Origin: an uncultured Candidatus Altimarinota bacterium
Lineage (GTDB): Bacteria; Patescibacteriota; Gracilibacteria; CAIRYL01
DNA: 54,245 nucleotides
Assembly (NCBI GenBank): GCA_947311245.1
Contig: CAMZKJ010000029.1
Coordinates: forward strand, 1 to 54,245
Direction: 5' to 3'
Shown: positions 17,826 to 26,398 of the stretch, piece after piece
How positions within the stretch are numbered: position 1 is the first letter of the stretch
Layout of the letters: each line of letters opens with the position of its first letter
Made by a program: the position numbers and the translations under genes
The notes under the pieces: model-generated
Databases searched by the model: none
What the model saw: the letters and a program-made list of their open reading frames with translations, nothing else
What the model was told of the DNA's origin: nothing

Positions 17826-19166
17826 ATGTTAAAAAAAATAAAATCACTTATTAAAAATATTATTTCAGAAAATATGCTTTTGAAATATCATGAAATCAAA
17901 AGTAATTATGCATCGCTCTACTATGGAAATCCATCACAAAAAATGAAAATAATTGGAATTACCGGAACAAAAGGGAAAAGCACCACAGCAAATTTTGTAT
18001 GGGCCGTCTTGCAAAAAAATGGAATTAAAACAGGGCTTATTGGAACTGCAAATATAAGAATAGGAAATAATGAATTTCCAAATGTGTCACACATGACAAT
18101 GCCGGGAAGTATAGAAATGCAACGCTTGCTTGCTAAAATGGCAAAAGAAAATTGTGAGGTAGTCGTTATGGAAGTAACAAGCGAAGGAATAAAACAGCAT
18201 AGAAATGAAAATATTCATTATTCTATTGGAATGTTTACAAATCTTTCTCCAGAGCACTTACAATCTCATAATAATAGTTTTGAAGAGTATAAAAACACAA
18301 AGAAAAAATTTTTTACACAGTTAAAAAATCAAAATGCAGAGCTTATTATTGTAAATAATGACAATGAATTTTCACATGAATTTTTAGAAGAAGATATTCA
18401 AAAAAAAGTTACAGTAAGTATGAAAACTCAAGAAAAAACAGACAATATCAATGAACATATTTTTGCTGAAATAACGAATATAACACCAGATAAAACTTTT
18501 TTTTCTGTGAATAAAACTGAAAAATATGCAGTAAAAATTGGTGGAGATAAAAATGTAGAAAATGCTGTATTGGCTGTTGGAATTGGGAAACATTTCAATC
18601 TTTCGCCAGAACAAATTCAATTAGGATTTGATAGTTTATTAGTTATTCCAGGGCGAATGGAAAGAATAAATGAAGGTCAAAAATTTTCAGTGTTTATTGA
18701 TTATGCACATGAAAAACTAAGCATGAATTTTATTCTACAAACAGCTAGAGCCTGTGTAAAAGAAAATAATGGAAAAGTGATTGTGCTTTTGGGTGCAGAA
18801 GGAGGCGGTCGTGATACTGAAAAACGAGAAATTATGGGAAGGCAAGTTGGGAAAAACCCAATAGAAAATGGTGCAGATTTCGTTATTGTTTCAAATGTAG
18901 ACCCATATGAAGATGATCCAACTGAGATTGCAGAAGGCATTGCAATTTTTGCCGAAGCAGAAGGAAAAATTCGAAATGAAAATTTATTTGTAATTGAAGA
19001 CCGTCGTTTAGGAATTAAAAAAGCATTAGAATTGGGTATGGAAAATCCTAATAATATTGTTTTTATAACAGGAAAAGGTTCAGAGCAATCCATTGTGATT
19101 GGAGGAGTTTCATTTCCATGGGACGATAGAAATGTTGTGAGAGAAGAATTGCAAAAAATGCTATAA
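17826..19166 (+). CDS. murE: Mur ligase of MurE type (UDP-MurNAc-tripeptide synthetase-like), lacking the N-terminal domain
   Basis: ATP-dependent ligase expected to add the third residue of the peptidoglycan stem peptide. 446 residues. The central ATPase domain starts almost at once with GTKGKST (47-53); the usual N-terminal UDP-binding domain of about 90 residues is reduced to 35-40. PGRMER (275-280) and DYAHE (292-296) are present. At the place where MurE carries DNPR (diaminopimelate) or DNPA (lysine), this protein has VDPY (358-361). The added residue is therefore uncertain. First of a likely operon with ftsQ (30 bases) and dacA (12 bases). Confidence 0.85.
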   Translation: MLKKIKSLIKNIISENMLLKYHEIKSNYASLYYGNPSQKMKIIGITGTKGKSTTANFVWAVLQKNGIKTGLIGTANIRIGNNEFPNVSHMTMPGSIEMQRLLAKMAKENCEVVVMEVTSEGIKQHRNENIHYSIGMFTNLSPEHLQSHNNSFEEYKNTKKKFFTQLKNQNAELIIVNNDNEFSHEFLEEDIQKKVTVSMKTQEKTDNINEHIFAEITNITPDKTFFSVNKTEKYAVKIGGDKNVENAVLAVGIGKHFNLSPEQIQLGFDSLLVIPGRMERINEGQKFSVFIDYAHEKLSMNFILQTARACVKENNGKVIVLLGAEGGGRDTEKREIMGRQVGKNPIENGADFVIVSNVDPYEDDPTEIAEGIAIFAEAEGKIRNENLFVIEDRRLGIKKALELGMENPNNIVFITGKGSEQSIVIGGVSFPWDDRNVVREELQKML

Positions 19167-19195
19167 ATATAATTGATGCTTATTTTTTAAAATAT

Positions 19196-20008
19196 ATGCT
19201 TCCAGACTTCATAAGACAGAATATGTTAAAAATAGGGTTATTCTTAGCCCTTATTTTTGGTATCTCTTTTGGTTGGGCATATTTTACTTTTCAAGTAAAT
19301 GAAGTTTCAATAGAGAGAAACGAGAAGACTGTAAATGTACGATCTGGATCCTTGCTTCAAATTATGGAATATGTAAAAACAACAAATATTTTTTTCTTAA
19401 AAACAGATTCACTTGAAAATCATTTTGTTAAAACATTTAAAGAATTGAAATCGGTTTCTATAGAAAAAATATATCCAGATAAATTGCATATAACGGTTGT
19501 GCCTTTGGAAATTGTTGCACAATGGGAATATATCTATGAAACTTCTGAAAAAGTAGTGGTAAATGGAACCGAAGAGATAAAAAATATTTTGGTAAAAAAA
19601 TCAGGGTATGTAAACAAAAATAATATATTATTAGAGCATAATACTACTTCAGAAGAAAAAAACAAAAATTTATTAAAAATTTTCGACAAGCAACCACGAC
19701 AGACAGAAATTTTGTTTTATGAAATAATTCCAGATGCACATTATATTTCAGAAATTGGATTTGGAAAAAAGAAATTAGAAGATGTTATTTCTCGAAAAAT
19801 TGTTAGAATAGATTATTATAGAGATGCACAAGAGGTATATTTTATTGATGACAAAGGTGTCGAATATTGGCTCTATTTAGAAGAAGATTTATTATTACAA
19901 ATAGAAAAATTAAGATATATGTTACAAGAAAAATATATCTTAAAATGGAGATTAGATTATATTGATTTACGAATCAATGGAAAAGTAATTTACAAATTTG
20001 ATGAATAA
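19196..20008 (+). CDS. ftsQ: FtsQ/DivIB-like cell division protein
   Basis: 270 residues. A short cytoplasmic end and one membrane helix (about 11-32) precede a POTRA-like domain (about 36-105, from VNEVSIERN to DKLHITVVPLEIVAQW), where the P-x-x-L-x-I-x-V-x-P-x-E pattern is typical of FtsQ. The C-terminal half contains further beta-rich sequence ending DLRINGKVIYKF, similar to the DLR-x-x-x-x-V end of FtsQ. It would link FtsB/FtsL to the divisome. Position between murE and dacA supports a division and wall role. Confidence 0.85.
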   Translation: MLPDFIRQNMLKIGLFLALIFGISFGWAYFTFQVNEVSIERNEKTVNVRSGSLLQIMEYVKTTNIFFLKTDSLENHFVKTFKELKSVSIEKIYPDKLHITVVPLEIVAQWEYIYETSEKVVVNGTEEIKNILVKKSGYVNKNNILLEHNTTSEEKNKNLLKIFDKQPRQTEILFYEIIPDAHYISEIGFGKKKLEDVISRKIVRIDYYRDAQEVYFIDDKGVEYWLYLEEDLLLQIEKLRYMLQEKYILKWRLDYIDLRINGKVIYKFDE

Positions 20009-20020
20009 AATTCTAATATT

Positions 20021-20920
20021 ATGATGGTATCAACCTTATTATTATTGTTTGGAACAGGAATGTGGGCTCCAGGAATGGAGGCTATAAATATTGATGTCTT
20101 TCCAAAATATGAAATTTCTCCTATTGAAAAATCATGGGAAGTTCAAAAAAAAAATCCATATTACACTGCACGTTCTGTACTATTAGTTGATGCAGATTCA
20201 ATGATAGATTTATATGGATATAACACAGATTTGCGTTTACCAATGGCAAGTTTAACAAAATTAATGACAGCATTAATCATTATAGAAAATCATAATTTAG
20301 ATGACATTGTAACTATTTCAAAAGTTTCAAGCCGCACGAAAGGTTCAACAATGCACTTGCGATATGGAGAAAAACTTACAGTAAAAAAATTATTAAAAGG
20401 ATTATTAATGAATTCTGGAAATGATGCTGCAATTGCATTAGCACAATATCATTCTGGAACAGTATATGAATTTGTAAATGAAATGAATAAGCGAGCTAAA
20501 GAATTATTTATGACACAAACTCATTTTGTAAACCCTCATGGTTTAGATAGCTCTATTCATTATTCATCGAGCAAAGATTTAATTTTATTAGCAAAAAAAG
20601 TATGGCAATATGATGAAATAAAAGAAATTGTAGATACACAATTTGATACCGTTTTATCTGAATTTTTCACCGTTTCTGTGGATAATGAAGAAAAAAATAT
20701 TCAAACAGAACATCAATTAAAAAATACGAATAAATTACTCGGAACAATTTTTAGAGTTCATGGAATGAAAACTGGAACAACGGAAAATGCTGGACAGTGT
20801 TTATTATTAGCAATTGAGAAAAATGGAAAATTTTATTTCTTGGTTATTTTAGGTTCAAAAGATCGGTATCAAGATGCAAGAAATATTTTATATGAGTTAT
20901 TAGGAGACAAACTACTGTAA
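20021..20920 (+). CDS. dacA: D-alanyl-D-alanine carboxypeptidase (S11, DacA/PBP5-like)
   Basis: Trims terminal D-Ala from peptidoglycan stem peptides outside the membrane. 299 residues. All three active-site motifs are present: S77-L-T-K80, S132-G-N134 and K250-T-G252, with the NPHGLD signature in between. A hydrophobic N-terminal segment (about 3-17) could be a signal peptide or anchor. The C-terminal PBP5 beta domain is absent, so the protein ends with the catalytic domain. It starts 12 bases after ftsQ. Confidence 0.93.
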   Translation: MMVSTLLLLFGTGMWAPGMEAINIDVFPKYEISPIEKSWEVQKKNPYYTARSVLLVDADSMIDLYGYNTDLRLPMASLTKLMTALIIIENHNLDDIVTISKVSSRTKGSTMHLRYGEKLTVKKLLKGLLMNSGNDAAIALAQYHSGTVYEFVNEMNKRAKELFMTQTHFVNPHGLDSSIHYSSSKDLILLAKKVWQYDEIKEIVDTQFDTVLSEFFTVSVDNEEKNIQTEHQLKNTNKLLGTIFRVHGMKTGTTENAGQCLLLAIEKNGKFYFLVILGSKDRYQDARNILYELLGDKLL

Positions 20921-20952
20921 TACTACAATCAGAATACCTTCACATTATACTC

Positions 20953-20990
20953 TTAATTATATATATTACTTCTACACTATATATAATTAA
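20953..20990. repeat. Inverted repeat between dacA and mscS
   Basis: TTAATTATATATA (20953-20965) and TATATATAATTAA (20978-20990) form a perfect 13-bp A/T-only stem with a 12-base loop. It ends 10 bases before the mscS ATG. It might stop dacA transcription weakly, or affect mscS translation. Confidence 0.45.
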
Positions 20991-21000
20991 ACACTCACAC

Positions 21001-21873
21001 ATGCAAGAAAAAATTTTAGACTCAATCACTCAAGATTTACCCATTGATACAAGTTTTTTATCATCAATTGATTTTACAGAATATGTACCAATCATAATTG
21101 CAGGATTTACAAAATTACTTGTTTTTATATTCGCACTATATTTTGGATTTAAAGCAATTACAAAAACAACAAATATCTTAAAAACACTCCTCAATAAAAA
21201 AAGATTCGATAAAACATTAACAGGATTTTTAACAAGTATTATTGCAAATATATTAAAAATATTACTTGTTTTATCGCTTGTTACATATATCGGGATTCCA
21301 ACGACATCATTTGTTGCTATTTTAGGAGCCGCTGGTTTAGCGATTGGTATGGCATTTTCTGGAACACTTCAAAATTTTGCAGGTGGAGCAATGTTACTTG
21401 CTTTTCGTCCTTTTAAAGTAGGAGATTATATAGAACTTGCTGGATACTCAGGAACAGTGTCAGAAATTCAAATTTTTAATACTATTTTAGTTACACCAGA
21501 TAATAAAACAATTATTATTCCAAATTCTGAATGCTCTTCTTCTTCAATGATAAATTTTTCTACTCTTTCAAAACGACGAGTCGATTTTACAATTGGAATT
21601 GGATACAATGATAGTATTGATAACGCCAAAACAGTTTTACAAAACATTGCAAATGCCGATTCACGAGTTATCAATAAGAATGAAACACTGATTGCTGTAA
21701 GCGAATTAGGTGCAAGTTCTGTTGATATAGTCTTTCGAGTATGGGTAAAAGGGAGTGATTACTGGGATATCAAATTTGATTTTACCGAAACTATTAAAAA
21801 AGAATTTGATAAAAACAATATATCATTTCCATATCCTCAACAAGATATACATTTATATAATCAGACAAAATAA
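21001..21873 (+). CDS. mscS: Small-conductance mechanosensitive channel (MscS family)
   Basis: 290 residues, near the 286 of E. coli MscS. An N-terminal helix (about 29-50) and second helix (about 75-96) are followed by the pore helix, a Gly/Ala-rich segment (LGAAGLAIGMAFSGTLQNFA, about 104-123). The beta domain begins with RPFKVGDYIELAGYSGTV, and the C-terminal domain has the IGIGYNDSIDNAK segment. It relieves turgor on osmotic downshock. It is separated from the dacA group by an inverted repeat and has no obvious operon partner. Confidence 0.93.
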   Translation: MQEKILDSITQDLPIDTSFLSSIDFTEYVPIIIAGFTKLLVFIFALYFGFKAITKTTNILKTLLNKKRFDKTLTGFLTSIIANILKILLVLSLVTYIGIPTTSFVAILGAAGLAIGMAFSGTLQNFAGGAMLLAFRPFKVGDYIELAGYSGTVSEIQIFNTILVTPDNKTIIIPNSECSSSSMINFSTLSKRRVDFTIGIGYNDSIDNAKTVLQNIANADSRVINKNETLIAVSELGASSVDIVFRVWVKGSDYWDIKFDFTETIKKEFDKNNISFPYPQQDIHLYNQTK

Positions 21874-21938
21874 ACTGTAAAAACAGCTATATTTATGAGA
21901 GAATTTTTTCGTACAATAAAAAAATTATATTACACAGA

Positions 21939-22718
21939 ATGCCTGAAAAATTAGAAAAAATAAAAATTCCACAAAAAATTTTAAAACAAGTGGGAAAAGC
22001 TATAGAAAAATTTGAAATGATTCAAGAAGGAGATCATATTCTTTTAGGATTAAGTGGTGGAAAAGATTCAACTCTTTTAGCTCATATATTTAAACACTTA
22101 CAAAAACACTCACCTGTAAAATTTACATTTCAAGCTGTAACGGTTTTATATGGAATGGGAGAAGATTTCACTGAACAAAAAGCACATTTCGATGCATATG
22201 ACATTCCGCATGAGTTCATGCAAACCGAAGTTTTTGAATTAGCAAAAATAAAAATGAATAAAGATTCTTCTTTTTGTAGTTTCTTTTCTCGCCTTCGTCG
22301 AGGACATTTATCAGGAGCAGCAAAACAATATAAATGTAACAAAATTGCACTCGGGCACCATTTAGACGACGCAGTTGAAAGTTTATTTATGAGCATGATG
22401 TATAATGGAATAATGCGGTCTATGCCACCGAAATATACAACAGAAAGCGGAGATATTATGATTCGTCCTCTTGCATATGTACGAGAAACATTAATTGCTG
22501 AAGTTGCGAAAAATAATAATATTCCTGCAGCTGGAGACGAAATGTGCCCTGGAATGATTATGCCAGGAGCAAAAATGCCACATGTACGATACGAAACAAA
22601 AGAATTACTTCTTCGATTAGAAGAAAAAAATCCTAATATCTTTAATTCTATGAGAAACGCACTGGGAAATATAGATATTGAAAGTTTGTATATCCCAGAA
22701 GGAATATATAAAATTTAA
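21939..22718 (+). CDS. TtcA-like tRNA 2-thiocytidine synthase (PP-loop ATPase)
   Basis: 259 residues, matching the TtcA group of N-type ATP pyrophosphatases that thiolate C32 of some tRNAs. The PP-loop SGGKDS lies at 39-44; SRLRRGHL, KIALGHHLDDAVESLF, MPPKY and IRPLAYVRE match TtcA closely. TtcA normally binds an Fe-S cluster through a CxxC pair and a later Cys. Here the pair is C113-S-F-F116, so the second Cys is lost, while Cys203 remains. Cluster binding and sulfur chemistry may differ. It precedes aroA by 22 bases. Confidence 0.8.
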   Translation: MPEKLEKIKIPQKILKQVGKAIEKFEMIQEGDHILLGLSGGKDSTLLAHIFKHLQKHSPVKFTFQAVTVLYGMGEDFTEQKAHFDAYDIPHEFMQTEVFELAKIKMNKDSSFCSFFSRLRRGHLSGAAKQYKCNKIALGHHLDDAVESLFMSMMYNGIMRSMPPKYTTESGDIMIRPLAYVRETLIAEVAKNNNIPAAGDEMCPGMIMPGAKMPHVRYETKELLLRLEEKNPNIFNSMRNALGNIDIESLYIPEGIYKI

Positions 22719-22740
22719 TGCAACACTCTTTACCATATAT

Positions 22741-24048
22741 ATGACACTTACTATTCAACCATTCACTAAACCAGTGTGTAAAAAAATATCAGTTCCTGGA
22801 TCAAAATCTTTAACAAATAGATTATTTCCACTTGCTGTTTTAAGTGAAGAACCTGTAGTAATTACTGGTTCTTTAGAGAGTGAAGATGCAGAAATAATGC
22901 GTAATGCTTTAGTGAAAATGGGTGCAAAAATAACAGAAATAAAAACAGAATCTGGTATTTCAGATTGGAAAGTGGAAACTGCTAATTTTTTTACCAATAC
23001 AGATAATATAGAATTATTTTGTGGAAATTCTGGAACAAGTGTTCGCTTTTTAACAGCACTATGTGCATTACGAAAAGGAAGCACAACTCTTACAGGAACA
23101 CATAGAATGCTGGTTCGTCCTATCGGGGATTTATGTGATGCGTTAAAAAATTTAGGTGTAAATATTGAATATAATAAAAATACAAATTTCCCACCACATA
23201 CTATTTTTCCATCGAGCATTTTTACACAAAGCTGTGATAGATTTACAGGAATGAGAAAAGAATTAAAATCTGTTCATCTATCTGGAGAATTATCTTCTCA
23301 ATTTTTTACAGCATTATTTCATATTGCACCAAAAATTGGATTAGAAATTATTGTAGATAATGAACTTGTTTCAAAACCATATATTGATATGACTATTGAA
23401 GTCATGAAAGATTTTGGAATACAAATAGAAAATGTTCAAAATGAATATGCTATTTTTAAAATTCCTCAACAAAATTTTACTGTACCAACAACTGGAACAT
23501 TTGAAATTGAAGGAGATGCATCGAGTGCGACATATCCACTTGCAATTGGATTAATTACAGGCGGAAATGTTGAAATTACAAATTTACCAAAAAAATCGCT
23601 ACAAGGAGATGCGAAATTTAAAGAACTTGTAATAGACAAAATGCGAGATCCTAAAAACAATAGCATAATTCCTTTAGGAAATATCGATTTAGAAGATATT
23701 CCCGATGCAGCACTAACCGCTATTGCGCTATGTGCATATGCTGATGGATATTCAAAAATCACAGGGCTGTCGACATTACGACACAAAGAATGCGATAGAT
23801 TATTTGCAATGGAAACAAATTTACAGAAAATGGGAATTGAGGTAAAAACAGGAACTGATTATATTGAAATTTGGGGAGATTCGAAAAAAATTCATGGAGC
23901 AGAAATTGAATGTTTCGACGACCATAGAATTGCTATGAGTTTTGCAGTTTTGGGAACAGTTGTTGCAAATGTACAAATACTAGACCCAGAATGCACAAAA
24001 AAAACCTTCCCAACTTTTTGGGAAGATTTAGAAAAATGGCGAATATAA
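22741..24048 (+). CDS. aroA: 3-phosphoshikimate 1-carboxyvinyltransferase (EPSP synthase)
   Basis: Joins PEP to shikimate 3-phosphate in the shikimate pathway. 435 residues from ATG 22741; a longer in-frame TTG start would overlap ttcA and adds 21 unrelated residues. PGSKSLTNR near the start, NSGTSVRFLTAL, ELSSQFFTAL, GDASSATYPLA, LRHKECDRL and FDDHRIAMSFA are all conserved EPSP synthase segments. Its product partner aroK is at 5.3 kb, so the two genes are dispersed. A hairpin lies between it and the convergent L,D-transpeptidase gene. Confidence 0.95.
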   Translation: MTLTIQPFTKPVCKKISVPGSKSLTNRLFPLAVLSEEPVVITGSLESEDAEIMRNALVKMGAKITEIKTESGISDWKVETANFFTNTDNIELFCGNSGTSVRFLTALCALRKGSTTLTGTHRMLVRPIGDLCDALKNLGVNIEYNKNTNFPPHTIFPSSIFTQSCDRFTGMRKELKSVHLSGELSSQFFTALFHIAPKIGLEIIVDNELVSKPYIDMTIEVMKDFGIQIENVQNEYAIFKIPQQNFTVPTTGTFEIEGDASSATYPLAIGLITGGNVEITNLPKKSLQGDAKFKELVIDKMRDPKNNSIIPLGNIDLEDIPDAALTAIALCAYADGYSKITGLSTLRHKECDRLFAMETNLQKMGIEVKTGTDYIEIWGDSKKIHGAEIECFDDHRIAMSFAVLGTVVANVQILDPECTKKTFPTFWEDLEKWRI

Positions 24049-24069
24049 ATAGTATAAATTATTTATAAT

Positions 24070-24090
24070 TATTGAATAGTTTATTCAATA
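24070..24090. terminator. Hairpin at the convergent aroA / L,D-transpeptidase junction
   Basis: TATTGAATA and TATTCAATA form a perfect 9-bp stem with a 3-base loop. The UAA stop of the minus-strand gene (24081-24083) lies within the loop and right arm. No clear U-tail, so termination is only a guess. Confidence 0.4.
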
Positions 24091-25145
24091 GTTTCTACAA
24101 ATGTTTGTTTTCCTCGAATGATATTATATAATTTTTGAATATTTTCATTCGTCATTCCCGTACACCCATATGTGCTTGCTCCGCCATGTTCCATTGTATA
24201 ATCATCTGTAGGCATTCCATGAATTCCAATTGCTCTAGCATATGAATTTGCATTTGAATTTTCAAGCCCTGCCATGTGTAAAAAATATCCAGTTACATTA
24301 TTTTTACGCTGTAAGGCTCTTTTTCCTCGTCCTTTTATTATAAAACTTCCAGTTGGCGTTTTTTGTGAACCAGCTTTATTTCCAATTCCTTTCTTTGAAA
24401 AAACAATCGGATGTATTTCATCTATAATTTTCCCATTTTGAGTAATAATCATTTTATTATTACTGATATCTGAAATAATCATAATAGCATTTTTTTTTAC
24501 ACGAATACCTTTTTTTGTAATATTTTCAGATAATCTCCTTAATGCTTCTTGTGTTCGAATCTCTATATTAGATTCAGAATATTCAACAGATTCAGCAGTA
24601 TTTTGAATAAAATTAGTAGTATTAGTATAATCAAAGTTATACTTTTCATTTACAGCTTTATCAAATTTATTTTTCGGAGATTGAGTATCTTCAAAAATAA
24701 TTGCATTATTTACAGATTTCATTTTTTCTTCATCATCAAATAAAACATGCTGTAAATATGATTTATAAATAATATTTTGACCAAGAGTTCCTGTATAGGG
24801 CTGTGTAAGGTCTGGAATCGGAATATTATAAGTATGTGCATATTCAGTAATTTCAGCTTTATGATTTTCAAAATATTTTTTTCGTTCTGGTAATGTGTCT
24901 TTCTGATGAAAAACTTTTTGCTCTAAAAGTCCCCACATTTCACTTCCATTTTTTACAGTATCAATATCTGTTTGGGTAATTGCAGTAAAACTTTCTTTTA
25001 AAAATTGTAGTTTTAAATTTGTAGTATCTATAGCCATTTTAAAGTTTTCATCTAAGATTTGCGACTCTTTTTCAAAGTCAGTTATAGAAAGAAGGTTATC
25101 TGAAGTGCTTTCCAGTGTATTTTCATGTAAGAGTTGTTCTGACAT
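24081..25145 (-). CDS. L,D-transpeptidase (YkuD domain)
   Basis: 354 residues. The C-terminal 140 residues fit the YkuD fold: KTPTGSFIIKGRG, then IHGMP with His309, and the active-site segment STYGCTG with nucleophile Cys328. Such enzymes make 3-3 cross-links or attach proteins to peptidoglycan using a diamino acid at position three. The first 200 residues are helical and polar with no recognised domain, and no signal peptide is obvious, so how it reaches the wall is unclear. It is 33 bases downstream of pyk on the same strand. Confidence 0.85.
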   Translation of the reverse strand: MSEQLLHENTLESTSDNLLSITDFEKESQILDENFKMAIDTTNLKLQFLKESFTAITQTDIDTVKNGSEMWGLLEQKVFHQKDTLPERKKYFENHKAEITEYAHTYNIPIPDLTQPYTGTLGQNIIYKSYLQHVLFDDEEKMKSVNNAIIFEDTQSPKNKFDKAVNEKYNFDYTNTTNFIQNTAESVEYSESNIEIRTQEALRRLSENITKKGIRVKKNAIMIISDISNNKMIITQNGKIIDEIHPIVFSKKGIGNKAGSQKTPTGSFIIKGRGKRALQRKNNVTGYFLHMAGLENSNANSYARAIGIHGMPTDDYTMEHGGASTYGCTGMTNENIQKLYNIIRGKQTFVETIE

Positions 25146-25178
25146 ATTATTTATTTTAATTTATCTTTAAATTTTTAT

Positions 25179-26264
25179 TTATTGAGTTTGTATTGCTGCA
25201 TCAATTACTTTTTTCATCACACGAACCGATTCAACAGGAAAATCCCCCGCGGCAGTTTCTCCCGATAACATTGTATAATCGGCTTCTTGCCAAACCGCAA
25301 AAGTAATATCTGAAACTTCTGCACGAGTTGGGCGAGGTTTTGTAATCATAGATTCTAGCATTTCAGTTGCGACAATAACTTCACAATTATATTTTTTCCC
25401 AATTTTTAAAATTTTTTTTCGTTTTGCTGGAACAAATTCGAATGGAGTTTCTACCCCTAAATCTCCTCTTGCTACCATTAATCCATCTGAAATCTTGGCA
25501 ATTTCTTCTAAATTATTCATTGCTTCCTGAGTCTCTATTTTTGCATAAATTTTTATTGTTTTATCATTATTTTTTTTATTTTTATACTGTTTACAAATAT
25601 TTTTTACATATTCAATATCTGATGCATGTCGAACAAATGACATAGCAATGCAATTAATCCCCTGCTCTAAACCAAAAATAATATCAGACTTATCTATTTC
25701 TGTTGTTGTTAAAAGAGACACATCTTTTCCTACTAAATTTACGTGTCTTCGAGATTTTATTTTTCCCGATTGTAAAACTTGTGTTGTAATAATTTTTTTA
25801 TCTGTATTTACGTTTATCACTTTCAAATTTTGTAATCCAGAATTTAATGCAATAATATCTCCAACTACTACATCATTTGCAAAATTTTTATGATTTATAA
25901 ATAATTTTTTATTCTTTGTATTCGTTGTATTCTTTGTATTCTTTGTATCACTTTTTTCAAAAAACACATCTTGTTCTTCAATTGTACTCACTAATTTTAA
26001 AATTTCTCCTTTTGTAATAGTAAAAAAACTTGATTTTCCGTTTATGTCTTGAATATCACCAGTTCGAATTTCAGGTCCTTTTGTATCTAACATTATTATA
26101 GAATTCGGCTTAACAGAACGAATTGTTTCTATACATTTTTTATGCCATTCATGTGATCCATGAGAAAAATTAAGCCTAAAAATTTCAACACCAGCATTTG
26201 CAAGTTCTAAAATTTTCTCTTTTGAATCTGAAACAAGGCCAAGTGTTGCAATAATTTTTGTCAT
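25179..26264 (-). CDS. pyk: Pyruvate kinase lacking the C-terminal domain
   Basis: Converts PEP and ADP to pyruvate and ATP. 361 residues, versus about 470 for the full enzyme. RLNFSHGSHEWH, MLDTKGPEIRTG, the catalytic lysine region YAKIETQEAM, MVARGDLGVE and LSGETAAGDFP show a complete A/B barrel. The sequence stops at IDAAIQTQ, where the regulatory C domain would begin, and a UAA follows. This is a natural short form or loss of the allosteric domain, not a frame error visible nearby. The B domain holds a Thr/Lys/Asn insert encoded by 9-base tandem repeats (25912-25947). Confidence 0.93.
   Translation of the reverse strand: MTKIIATLGLVSDSKEKILELANAGVEIFRLNFSHGSHEWHKKCIETIRSVKPNSIIMLDTKGPEIRTGDIQDINGKSSFFTITKGEILKLVSTIEEQDVFFEKSDTKNTKNTTNTKNKKLFINHKNFANDVVVGDIIALNSGLQNLKVINVNTDKKIITTQVLQSGKIKSRRHVNLVGKDVSLLTTTEIDKSDIIFGLEQGINCIAMSFVRHASDIEYVKNICKQYKNKKNNDKTIKIYAKIETQEAMNNLEEIAKISDGLMVARGDLGVETPFEFVPAKRKKILKIGKKYNCEVIVATEMLESMITKPRPTRAEVSDITFAVWQEADYTMLSGETAAGDFPVESVRVMKKVIDAAIQTQ
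25912..25947. repeat. Four 9-base tandem repeats inside pyk
   Basis: Four adjacent copies of TTCTTTGTA on the plus strand, the second with one substitution (TTCGTTGTA). On the coding strand each encodes Thr-Lys-Asn (one Thr-Thr-Asn). Copy changes would keep the frame. Confidence 0.85.
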
Positions 26265-26398
26265 AAATAATGTATAAAAATATAAGAATATATAAACTTC
26301 ATATAATTATAACAAATAAAATATAAAATAACTATATCAATATAATAAAAAAACATGATAATATCTTTATATTATACTATATTTTTATATTTGAAATT

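Noticed and set aside
22678..22740. Longer aroA start at TTG 22678
   Set aside because: Would overlap ttcA by 41 bases and add residues with no family match; ATG 22741 gives the normal start.
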